DNA from: an uncultured Bacteroidales bacterium
Lineage (GTDB): Bacteria > Bacteroidota > Bacteroidia > Bacteroidales > FEN-979
Assembly: GCA_903959905.1 (NCBI GenBank)
Contig: CAJBYO010000013.1
Location: forward strand, 1 to 64,000
DNA: 64,000 nucleotides
Direction of reading: 5' to 3'
The notes beneath the pieces are model-generated. The model was not told the origin of the DNA, searched no databases, and saw only the letters and a program-made list of their open reading frames with translations. A program made the position numbers and the translations under genes. Shown piece after piece: positions 52,338-60,693 of this stretch (position 1 is its first letter; each line of letters starts with the position of its first letter).

Positions 52338-53417
52338 ATGGGACATTTTATCTTTAAGCGTTTCTGGTACGGCCTTCTTGTTCTTTTCGGAGTGATCGTT
52401 GTAGTGTTTTTCCTGTTTAATGTACTTCCCGGCGATCCGGCGCGCATGATGCTCGGGCAGCGTGCCGACAGTGCCTCGGTTGCGGCCATCAACAAAGACC
52501 TAGGAAGGGACAGGTCATTGTCGGTTCAGTTCCTCAATTACCTGAATGACCTGTCGCCGGTTTCACTGCACAATACCTCTGAGCCCGCAAGTTTTTGGTT
52601 TCTTGATCCATTGAAATATGGCCATACACTTAAATTGGTTTCTATCAGTGGATCATCGCTGGTGCTGAAGGCACCTTACCTGAGGCGATCCTACCAGTCG
52701 AAACGGAGTGTCGCCGACATCCTTTCAGAGGGTTTTATAAATACCATTATTCTCGCCCTTGTTGCCATGGCGTTCGCCATCGTGATCGGTATCGCAGGCG
52801 GCCTGGTCTGCGCCATTTACCGGAACAGCTTTGTTGATCGCATTGCCCTCGTTTTTTCAGTTCTGGGCATGTCATTGCCCTCCTTCTTCGTGGCCATTCT
52901 GAATGCCTGGATATTTGCGTTTCTTCTTGTAAGGTATACCGGCCTTAATATGACCGGAAGCCTCTATGGGGTGGATGATTTCGGCCGTGGGTCATTCCTG
53001 GAAATAAAAAATCTGATCCTCCCTGCGATCACACTGGGCATACGTCCCCTTGCCATTATAGTAGAATTAACCCGGAATTCATTGCTCGAGGTGATGACAC
53101 AAGACTACATCCGCACCGCACGGGCCAAAGGCCTCAGCAAAACAAGGGTGATCATGAAACACGCCCTGAAGAATGCACTGAACCCGGTGGTGACCGCGGT
53201 TTCGGGCTGGCTTGCTTCACTGCTCGCAGGCGCCGTGTTTGTTGAATATGTGTTTGACTGGAAAGGTATTGGTGTGGTTATCGTAAACGCCCTCGATAAA
53301 TATGATTTCCCGGTGGTTATGGGCGCAGTGTTGTTCATCTCCATCATTCTTATTGCCATTAATTTTTTTGTGGATATAATTTATGGGTTGCTGGATCCGA
53401 GGATAAGGTTGCAGTGA
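52338..53417 (+). CDS. OppB/DppB-type ABC transporter permease
   Basis: The 359-residue membrane protein has the OppB N-terminus (RFWYGLLVLFGVIVVVFFLF and LPGDPARMMLGQR) and six or so helices. The cytoplasmic EAA-type loop ARAKGLSKTRVIMKHALKNA lies near residue 260 and would contact the ATPase. It should import or export peptides or similar solutes. The ATPase, second permease and binding protein are not in the neighbourhood. A 60-residue insertion between helices 1 and 2 (DLSPVSLHNTSEPASFWFLD) looks lineage-specific. The stop codon starts array R4d. Confidence 0.88.
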   Translation: MGHFIFKRFWYGLLVLFGVIVVVFFLFNVLPGDPARMMLGQRADSASVAAINKDLGRDRSLSVQFLNYLNDLSPVSLHNTSEPASFWFLDPLKYGHTLKLVSISGSSLVLKAPYLRRSYQSKRSVADILSEGFINTIILALVAMAFAIVIGIAGGLVCAIYRNSFVDRIALVFSVLGMSLPSFFVAILNAWIFAFLLVRYTGLNMTGSLYGVDDFGRGSFLEIKNLILPAITLGIRPLAIIVELTRNSLLEVMTQDYIRTARAKGLSKTRVIMKHALKNALNPVVTAVSGWLASLLAGAVFVEYVFDWKGIGVVIVNALDKYDFPVVMGAVLFISIILIAINFFVDIIYGLLDPRIRLQ

Positions 53418-53622
53418 CAGGCGGACAGGCGGACAAGTGGACAGGCGGACAAGTGGACAAGCGGACGGGCGGACAAGTGGACAGGCGGACGGGCGGACTA
53501 ATGGACAGGCGGACAAGTGGACAGGTGGACGAGCGGACTAATGGACAGGCGGACAAGTGGACAGGTGGACGAGCGGACAAGCGGACAGGCGGATAGGTGG
53601 ACAAGTGGAGAGGCGGACGTGT
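53415..53622 (+). repeat. 8-bp tandem array, family R4, copy d (26 units)
   Basis: Starting with the permease stop codon as TGACAGGC, 26 consecutive 8-mers of consensus GGACARGY follow in perfect phase. Units 11-15 and 16-20 are identical, giving a 40-bp higher-order repeat (53495-53534 and 53535-53574). It is the longest array in the window. Confidence 0.93.
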
Positions 53623-53725
53623 TAATGTGCTTCAAGGCACAATGAAAACAGATATTATACGTTAGATTATTAGTTAATGAAAACATTTTATTCCTCTATT
53701 CTTTTGTCCCCGAGTTCGGCCAAGC

Positions 53726-53786
53726 CACCTGTCCGCCTGTCCACTAGTCCGCTCATCAGCCTGTCCGCCCGTCCGCCCGTCCACCA
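53726..53786 (-). repeat. 8-bp tandem array, family R4, copy e (inverted)
   Basis: About seven units in the opposite orientation to R4d (minus strand GGACGGGC, GGACGGGC, GGACAGGC, TGATGAGC, GGACTAGT and so on), 104 nt further on. The two arrays could pair. Between them (53623-53725) no gene is seen; tpiA starts 40 nt later. Confidence 0.85.
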
Positions 53787-53825
53787 ATAACCTAACCCCC
53801 TAACCCTTAACAAAAACACCCAACA

Positions 53826-54584
53826 ATGAGAAAAAAAATAGTCGCCGGAAACTGGAAAATGAATAAAACCTTCTCCGAAGCAGAAATCCTGATCACTGAC
53901 ATTGCTGATGCACTTGATGAAGTTGATCTGAAAGGAGCCGAAATCGTGCTTTGCCCTCCTGCAATCTATCTTGAAATGGCCATGGATGTTGCCTTTGAAT
54001 CCAATTTCAAAGTCGGCGCACAGAATATATATCCCGAGGATTCAGGGGCATTTACCGGGGAAATCAGTCCATTGATGCTGAAACAACTGGAGGTATCTTA
54101 TTGCATCATCGGCCATTCCGAACGCCGCAAATATTTCCAGGAGTCGAATGAATTCCTGCAACGTAAAGCAGATGCACTTCTCAGGCACAAAATCACGCCA
54201 ATTTTCTGTTGCGGCGAAGTCCTGCCCGAACGGGAGTCAAACAAACATTTTGAAGTGGTGAAGCAGCAGGTGGAGGAATCGTTATTTCACCTTCCTGTTG
54301 AAGCATTCAAAAATGTCGTTATAGCATACGAACCGGTATGGGCGATTGGAACAGGGGTTACTGCCACCAAGGAACAGGCGCAGGAAATGCATGCTTTCAT
54401 CAGGGGACTGATTTCAAAGAAATATGATGAAAAAACCGCCGCCGGAACCACCATTTTATACGGCGGGAGCTGCAACGGGAAGAATGCCCGGGAGCTTTTT
54501 TCACAGCCGGATGTTGATGGCGGGTTAATCGGAGGAGCATCCCTTAAAACAGATGAGTTCATTCAGATTGCAACATCCTTCTGA
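53826..54584 (+). CDS. tpiA: Triosephosphate isomerase
   Basis: This 252-residue glycolytic enzyme has substrate-binding NWKMN (9-13), catalytic His97 in GHSERR and catalytic Glu169 in AYEPVWAIGTG. The phosphate loops (GGSCNGKN and DGGLIGGASL) are near the C-terminus. Complete and typical. prmA starts 2 nt after the stop, and a third gene overlaps prmA, making a three-gene operon. Confidence 0.97.
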   Translation: MRKKIVAGNWKMNKTFSEAEILITDIADALDEVDLKGAEIVLCPPAIYLEMAMDVAFESNFKVGAQNIYPEDSGAFTGEISPLMLKQLEVSYCIIGHSERRKYFQESNEFLQRKADALLRHKITPIFCCGEVLPERESNKHFEVVKQQVEESLFHLPVEAFKNVVIAYEPVWAIGTGVTATKEQAQEMHAFIRGLISKKYDEKTAAGTTILYGGSCNGKNARELFSQPDVDGGLIGGASLKTDEFIQIATSF

Positions 54585-54586
54585 CC

Positions 54587-55414
54587 ATGGATTATATCGA
54601 AATCAGCATCACCAACTTTACCGGTTTTGAACCGGAGATAGCTATCGCCGAACTTGCCGAACTTGGCTTTGAGAGTTTTACGGAGACGGAATCCGGCATC
54701 CAGTGCTATGTCAGTGTAGACAATTACCGGGAAGAGCCTGTTATCGGGTACCTGGATCAAATTTGCGTTGAGCACGGGTTGAAATACACTGTTGGCCGAA
54801 TTGCTGCCCAGAACTGGAACGCCCTGTGGGAAAGTGCCTATGAATCGGTGGTTATCGCCGGGAAATGCAGGGTGCGTGCACCTTTTCATGCACCTGCAAC
54901 CGACCTTCCGTATGAAATAATCATTGAACCGCGCATGTCATTTGGAACGGCCCACCACGAAACAACATCGCTGATGCTTGAACTCCTGATGACGGAGACG
55001 GTAAATGGGAAACGGGTGCTTGATATGGGCTGCGGAACAGGCGTGATTGCCATTCTCGCGCATAAGATGCACGCGGCAGGGGTGATTGCTATCGACAACG
55101 ACGAATGGGCCTATTCCAACGCACTCGACAACATGGTAAAGAACGATGCCAGCGAAGTCACCGTCTTAATGGGTGGAGCAGAAACCATTCCGGGCGGGGG
55201 ATTTGACATTATCATTGCCAACATCAACAGGAATGTTTTGCTGGAGGATATTCCAGCCTATGCAGGCCACCTCCATTCAGGAGGTACGCTGCTCCTGAGT
55301 GGTTTCTATGAAGAGGATCTTGAGCAAATCACAGATGCCTGCCGTAAATCAGGACTGGAGTACGCTGCACATAAATCAGATAACCGTTGGGTGGGCGCCA
55401 GATTTGTAAAATGA
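54587..55414 (+). CDS. prmA: Ribosomal protein L11 methyltransferase
   Basis: This 275-residue SAM-dependent enzyme has an N-terminal L11-recognition domain and a methyltransferase core with GTAHHETTSLMLEL (about 124-137), SAM motif VLDMGCGTGVIAIL (about 144-157) and IIANINRNVL. It trimethylates L11. It starts 2 nt after tpiA and its TGA overlaps the next gene's ATG (ATGA). Confidence 0.95.
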   Translation: MDYIEISITNFTGFEPEIAIAELAELGFESFTETESGIQCYVSVDNYREEPVIGYLDQICVEHGLKYTVGRIAAQNWNALWESAYESVVIAGKCRVRAPFHAPATDLPYEIIIEPRMSFGTAHHETTSLMLELLMTETVNGKRVLDMGCGTGVIAILAHKMHAAGVIAIDNDEWAYSNALDNMVKNDASEVTVLMGGAETIPGGGFDIIIANINRNVLLEDIPAYAGHLHSGGTLLLSGFYEEDLEQITDACRKSGLEYAAHKSDNRWVGARFVK

Positions 55415-58400
55415 GAGATGCAGCCAATGACCGGATAAAGTACTTGCTTGCGTTTGTTTTCGCCTGTCTGGCGCTGTTTTCCCATGCGCAGAAGTCAGTG
55501 TGGTTCTCGGGCGATTCAACAAAATTCGTAGGTGAACTGAACGGGATCTTCTTTAACTTGTCCGACAATGAAAAGAAAACCATCGCCCCGTTCATGGAAG
55601 AGTTTGTTCAGAAGTGGAACCAGGAGAAATTCGGCCCCGATCAAAAGAAGATCATCTATGGCATTTTCAACGAGATGGTGAAAAAAAAGATCCGGCCCTA
55701 TCCTGATTTTTTCAACTATGTCAATGCCCTCAATGTTTTTGCCAACAGTCACCAGCCCGACTCCTATTTTGCACCCTGGTCGGATATCCTCAAAAAACTC
55801 ATCATTGACAAAAACAGCAGGAAGTTTGCCACTTTCCTTGATGTGACCACAAACCTCTTTGCCGGGGATTATGTGTTCAAATCACCCACAACTGCATGGA
55901 AGATGCTGCATCCCGTTTACCGTTTTTCTTTTGACACGGTGCCGTTGATTGAATTTGAGAAGTCGGACCTGGTATGCTATGCCAACGACGACAGCCTGAA
56001 GATCTTTGGCACCAAAGGCCGGTTTTACCCGCTCACCGCAGCATGGAAAGGGCAGAACGGCCTCGTTAACTGGAAGCGTGCAGGCGAAGATCCCGACAGG
56101 ATTTTTGCCACACTGAACCGCTACGACATCCAGATGCGGTTTTCAAACTTCTCTGCGGATTCAGTTAATTTTACCCACAAAAAATACTTCCCGGCTCCGA
56201 TTCCGGGACATTTTTCCGATAAGGTCCTTTCAGATGTGACGGAGGAAAAGGCATCATATCCCAGGTTCTATTCCTATGATAAAAAGATTGGCATCAAAAG
56301 TCTGTTCAACAACATTGATTACCTGGGTGGTTTTGCCATAGAAGGGAGCCGCATCATCGGTTCGGGTGGGGAATCCTCCGATGCATGTCTTTTCTTCAAG
56401 AAAGATGGCAAGGACTTTGTCGTAGCGAGGTCAAAAACCTTTGTGATCCGTTCCGACAGGATGAATTCCGGAATGGCCTCCATTACAATCTATTATGACA
56501 ATGATTCTATCTTTCATCCCGGGTTGCAGTTCAAGTACATTGATGAGAAAAAGGAGCTTTCACTGAACAAAGATGAGCGGATTACCAATGTCAGCCCGTG
56601 GTTTGATTCATATCACCAGATTGAAATATACTGCGAAGCACTTTACTGGATCGTGGGTGGCCCTATCATACAGTTCCAGATGATGAAAGGACCGAACAAG
56701 GAAAGCAAGGCGGTTTTTGAATCAAGCAGTTACTACTCCGAACACCGGTACGACCGACTGAAAGGGATTGATGAGGTAAACCCGCTGAACCTGCTTAAAA
56801 CGATGATTGACAGGCGTAAGTCTAGGGATTTTACCCTGGATGAGGTTACTGCCTTTATGAAAAAACCGATTGAACAGGTTGAAGCACAGTTGATCACCCT
56901 TTCAAACCGGGGTTTCCTGGTTTACAATGCCGACTCGAAAACTGCCCATGCCAACAACAAACTGGTTGATTATGTGAATGCCCAGGCAGGAAAGGCAGAT
57001 TATGATGTGATCTATTTCAATTCCGTTGTGAACAACGATGCAAATGGGGTGCTCAGCCTCGATTCTTTTGACCTGAAACTTCAGGGTATCCGGATGGTGG
57101 TGCTGAGCGATTCACAACAGGTGCAGGTCTACCCAAAGAATGCAGAACTGATCATGAAAAAGAACCGGAACTTCGTCTTCAGCGGTAAGATTGAAGCCGG
57201 CTTGTTTGATTTTCATGCACAGGATTGTTCATTCGAATATGACAAGTTCAGGCTTAACCTGCCGCAGGTGGATTCCATGCTGTTTTATGTGAAAAGCAAA
57301 ACCTTTGATCCCAAAAAGGGAATATATCCGCTTGTGAAGGTGAATACCGCTATCACGAACCTGAGCGGAACGCTTTTTATTGATGACCCGGCTAATAAAT
57401 CCGGGTTGAAAATGCTGCCCCAGTATCCGACCTTTACAAACAGGAACAATGCATTTGTCAACTGGAACAAGGGCTCCATACAAAAGGGGATGTATCCGAA
57501 AGAGAGCTTTTTCTACCAGGTCAATCCGTTTACCATCAAGAGTCTGGATCAACAGGCTACCGACAGTTTGAAATTCACAGGATCGCTTACCACCGCCGGC
57601 ATTTTTCCCGAAATCACCGAGCCACTGAAAGTCAGGCCTGACAACTCACTTGGCCTTGTGAAAAGCACCGATACCACCGGGATGCCCGTTTATGGAGGTA
57701 AAGGACAGTTTGTTGCCAGTATTGACCTGAGTAACCGCGGACTTCGTGGTGACGGTACCCTGCGTTATCTGAATTCAACAACATCCTCCAAAGATTTTAT
57801 TTTCCTGCCCGACTCCATGCGGACACTGGCAAAGCAGTTTGACATGACCGAGGTTGAGGGAGCTGCCGAATTTCCTGCAGTTCATGGCGATTCGGTGCAA
57901 CAGTTCTGGCTTCCTTACAAGGACTCACTTGTGATCAACAGTACCACCAAGGACCTGGCCATGTACAACAACCAGTCTACGTTCAGCGGCAGACTTGCTT
58001 TTACGCCACACCTGCTGAGTGGCAACGGTACCGTCAGGATCAAGGATGCTGAAATGGATTCAAAGGGTTTTCAGTTCCGAAGAAGGGCGTACGATGCCCT
58101 TATTGCCAATTTCAGGATCAAATCCTATGACCTGGCCGACCTGACCATTTCCACAAAAAACTACCAGACTCATTTTGACTTCGACAAACGGAAGGGTGAG
58201 TTTAAATCAAATGTCGGAATTTCAAAAGTGGAGTTTCCGATCAATAAATATGTGTGTTCCATGGACCGGTTTGACTGGCTGATCGACAGTGAAGAGATCC
58301 TGCTGTCGAACGAACAGAGCAGGAAGCAGTTGCCCGATTCATTAAGCCTGGCACAATATATTGACCTGGGCAACACAGGCTCGGAATTCATTTCGGTTCA

Positions 58401-59913
58401 CCCTTTGCAGGATTCACTTCAGTTTTTTGCAGCAAAGGCCCGGTATAATCTGCGTACCAACGTGATCAACGCCCAGGATGTGAAGATCATCAAAGTGGCA
58501 GATGCAGCGGTTTATCCCGATTCAGGGAAAGTGATGATTCTCAAGGATGCAGTCATGCAGGGATTAAAGCATGCCATTATCATTGCGAATACCAAATCGC
58601 GGTTTCACCAGTTTTACAATGCAGAAGTTTCCATTGCTTCAAGGACGAACTATACAGCCCTCGGCGATTATGATTACCGGGAAAGGACGGGCGAAAGGGA
58701 ACAGATCCATTTTAACAGGATCTATGTTGACTCTTCCCTGCAAACAGTGGCCGAGGGAAGTGTAAGCGACTCGGCCGGATTTGTACTTAGTCCTGAATTT
58801 GCTTTCCGGGGTGGCATTGTGATGCATGCTGCAGAGCAAAAACTTCTTTTCAAGGGTGGTTTCCATCCCATTACAGACTGCTTCCAGGTGAGGCCGGAAT
58901 GGGTGAAGTTCACCAGTCTGATTGATCCTGAACATGTGCAAATCCCGGTTGTATTGCCGTTAAAGAATATCAATGGCGACCCGATAAACCTTGGACTGAT
59001 GTTTTTTAATACGGAGAACAGGATCAGTCCGTCATTTTTCAGGCGTAAGATCAGTGTCAACGACAGTACGATGATCACCGCGGAAGGTCTCATGGAATAC
59101 AACCTCACAGCCTCTGAATTCCGCGTGGCGCGGCCCGAAAAGCTCAAAGATGTTTCACTGAACGGAAATTATATCTCCCTCAATACCGTTACCTGCATGA
59201 TGCGTGGTGAGGGTAAACTGGGCCTGAGCCTCAAGTCGGAAGCGCTGAAAATGGAAAATTTCGGTGTTCTTGACTACTTCATTTTACCCGATTCTATCCG
59301 TCTGCACTGTGCCATGGCCCTTAATTTTCCATTCTCGGTGCGCGGATTGCAGCGGTTCAGCACCCAGCTGGAATCAGTGAATATGCCCGGTGTGAAACTG
59401 ATGAGTACACCGTATGCACTTGCAGTGGAGAATCTGGTGGAAAAGCAGGACTTTGAGAAGCTTAAAAACGAACTGGCGCTGCTCGGGAAATACAAAAAGT
59501 TCCCTGAAGCCCTGGAGCGTTCACTGTTCCTTGCTGATATTACGATGAAATGGGATTCAACAGCACGTGCCTATGTCTCCCATGGCAGCATCGGAATCGC
59601 CAATGTGGGGAAAAACCAGGTTAACCGGTATGCCAGGGGAATTATTGAATTCAGCAAAAAACGCACAGGCGATGATTTTACAATCTACCTTGAACTGTCG
59701 CCAAACGACTGGTTTTTCTTTAACTACCGCAACAAGGTTATGCAGGCCCTCTCGTCTGATCTGTCGTTCAACGATATGCTCCGTGAAGACGTGCAGTCGC
59801 GCTCCGAACAGAAACGGGTTGGCAATCTTGCAAAGGGTTATTCCTATACACTGGCAACGGAACGTAAGAAACGTGACTTCCTTCGGAAATATCAGTCAAA
59901 CGATTCAGAATAG
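55411..59913 (+). CDS. Very large exported protein of unknown function
   Basis: The 1500-residue protein starts at ATG 55411, overlapping the prmA stop by 4 nt; an in-frame TTG 24 nt upstream is less likely. It has a signal peptide (about 1-26, YLLAFVFACLALFSHAQ), an N-terminal helical region with aromatic motifs (to ~130), and a stretch of beta-rich sequence. A short segment resembles a winged helix (about 470-510, FTLDEVTAFMKKPIEQVEAQ followed by LITLSNRGFLVY). Then about 900 residues of repetitive beta structure follow (for example GNGTVRIKDAEMDSKGFQF), recalling long periplasmic AsmA/TamB- or Lpt-like beta proteins. No transmembrane barrel or T9SS tail is visible. I do not recognise the family; I infer a periplasmic or outer-membrane-associated role. 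It is co-transcribed with tpiA and prmA. Confidence 0.7.
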   Translation: MRDAANDRIKYLLAFVFACLALFSHAQKSVWFSGDSTKFVGELNGIFFNLSDNEKKTIAPFMEEFVQKWNQEKFGPDQKKIIYGIFNEMVKKKIRPYPDFFNYVNALNVFANSHQPDSYFAPWSDILKKLIIDKNSRKFATFLDVTTNLFAGDYVFKSPTTAWKMLHPVYRFSFDTVPLIEFEKSDLVCYANDDSLKIFGTKGRFYPLTAAWKGQNGLVNWKRAGEDPDRIFATLNRYDIQMRFSNFSADSVNFTHKKYFPAPIPGHFSDKVLSDVTEEKASYPRFYSYDKKIGIKSLFNNIDYLGGFAIEGSRIIGSGGESSDACLFFKKDGKDFVVARSKTFVIRSDRMNSGMASITIYYDNDSIFHPGLQFKYIDEKKELSLNKDERITNVSPWFDSYHQIEIYCEALYWIVGGPIIQFQMMKGPNKESKAVFESSSYYSEHRYDRLKGIDEVNPLNLLKTMIDRRKSRDFTLDEVTAFMKKPIEQVEAQLITLSNRGFLVYNADSKTAHANNKLVDYVNAQAGKADYDVIYFNSVVNNDANGVLSLDSFDLKLQGIRMVVLSDSQQVQVYPKNAELIMKKNRNFVFSGKIEAGLFDFHAQDCSFEYDKFRLNLPQVDSMLFYVKSKTFDPKKGIYPLVKVNTAITNLSGTLFIDDPANKSGLKMLPQYPTFTNRNNAFVNWNKGSIQKGMYPKESFFYQVNPFTIKSLDQQATDSLKFTGSLTTAGIFPEITEPLKVRPDNSLGLVKSTDTTGMPVYGGKGQFVASIDLSNRGLRGDGTLRYLNSTTSSKDFIFLPDSMRTLAKQFDMTEVEGAAEFPAVHGDSVQQFWLPYKDSLVINSTTKDLAMYNNQSTFSGRLAFTPHLLSGNGTVRIKDAEMDSKGFQFRRRAYDALIANFRIKSYDLADLTISTKNYQTHFDFDKRKGEFKSNVGISKVEFPINKYVCSMDRFDWLIDSEEILLSNEQSRKQLPDSLSLAQYIDLGNTGSEFISVHPLQDSLQFFAAKARYNLRTNVINAQDVKIIKVADAAVYPDSGKVMILKDAVMQGLKHAIIIANTKSRFHQFYNAEVSIASRTNYTALGDYDYRERTGEREQIHFNRIYVDSSLQTVAEGSVSDSAGFVLSPEFAFRGGIVMHAAEQKLLFKGGFHPITDCFQVRPEWVKFTSLIDPEHVQIPVVLPLKNINGDPINLGLMFFNTENRISPSFFRRKISVNDSTMITAEGLMEYNLTASEFRVARPEKLKDVSLNGNYISLNTVTCMMRGEGKLGLSLKSEALKMENFGVLDYFILPDSIRLHCAMALNFPFSVRGLQRFSTQLESVNMPGVKLMSTPYALAVENLVEKQDFEKLKNELALLGKYKKFPEALERSLFLADITMKWDSTARAYVSHGSIGIANVGKNQVNRYARGIIEFSKKRTGDDFTIYLELSPNDWFFFNYRNKVMQALSSDLSFNDMLREDVQSRSEQKRVGNLAKGYSYTLATERKKRDFLRKYQSNDSE

Positions 59914-59972
59914 TTAACCGGATTTTTTATTACTTTGCACGCTGAAACAAGGTAATCTCAAATTCACTAACG

Positions 59973-60626
59973 ATGACGGTTTTCTACATACTGCTTGAAG
60001 TTCTGGTTGCCTACCTGCTTGGTTCACTCGCTTCGGCTTTATGGGTTGGCAAGCTGATTTACGGCATTGATGTTCGGGAACATGGAAGCGGCAATGCCGG
60101 TGCCACCAATGTCATCAGGGTGTTGGGTTATAAAGCCGGAATCCCCGTGTTGCTGTTTGATGTATTCAAAGGCTGGATTGCAGTTCAGTTTGCTGTATGG
60201 CTTCCTGTGCCGGGGCTCTCCGCTGAAATGATGATCTATGTCAGAATAGGGATGGCCCTTGCTGCTGTGCTTGGACATGTATTTCCTGTGTTTGCGGGAT
60301 TTAAGGGAGGAAAGGGTGTTGGAACGATTGCCGGTGCAGGCATTTCATTGTTCCCCCTGGCCATCCTGCTTGTATTGGTGGTCTTTATCCTGGTACTTGC
60401 TGTAACCCATTATGTTTCATTGTCATCCATCCTTGCATCAATTGCCTTTCCCCTGGTGGTTTTTTTCATCCTCGGGGTACGTCATCCGGGGCTGGTCGGG
60501 CTCTCCATCGTCGTTGCAATATTCATCCCTGCAACCCACCGGAAAAACATCGTCAGGCTACTGCACGGGGAAGAAAAGAAATTTGATTTCCGGAGGAAAA
60601 AGAACAGGGAGGATAACTTAAACTGA
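59973..60626 (+). CDS. plsY: Glycerol-3-phosphate acyltransferase PlsY
   Basis: The 217-residue membrane protein has the PlsY motifs GSGNAGATN (38-46), GHVFPVF and GFKGGKGVGT (about 106-125). It uses acyl-phosphate to acylate glycerol-3-phosphate, the first step of phospholipid synthesis. The basic C-terminal tail (KKFDFRRKKNRED) is cytoplasmic. A TTACTTTG -7-like element lies at 59930-59937. Confidence 0.95.
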   Translation: MTVFYILLEVLVAYLLGSLASALWVGKLIYGIDVREHGSGNAGATNVIRVLGYKAGIPVLLFDVFKGWIAVQFAVWLPVPGLSAEMMIYVRIGMALAAVLGHVFPVFAGFKGGKGVGTIAGAGISLFPLAILLVLVVFILVLAVTHYVSLSSILASIAFPLVVFFILGVRHPGLVGLSIVVAIFIPATHRKNIVRLLHGEEKKFDFRRKKNREDNLN

Positions 60627-60659
60627 GTATAAATAAAACCAAACGATAATTTTTTATCG

Positions 60660-60667
60660 TATATTTG
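60660..60667 (+). promoter_or_regulatory. -7 element (TATATTTG) of dnaN
   Basis: TATATTTG is an exact TAnnTTTG match, 26 nt upstream of the dnaN ATG. No good -33 element is seen. Confidence 0.5.
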
Positions 60668-60693
60668 GAACAATTTTAATAAATCAAACTACC

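Noticed and set aside
53414..53596. 60-residue open frame inside array R4d
   Set aside because: It exists only because the 8-bp unit lacks stop codons; it overlaps the permease stop and has no start signal or protein-like composition.
53415..53786. CRISPR array
   Set aside because: Repeats are directly adjacent 8-mers with no spacers, and no cas genes are present.
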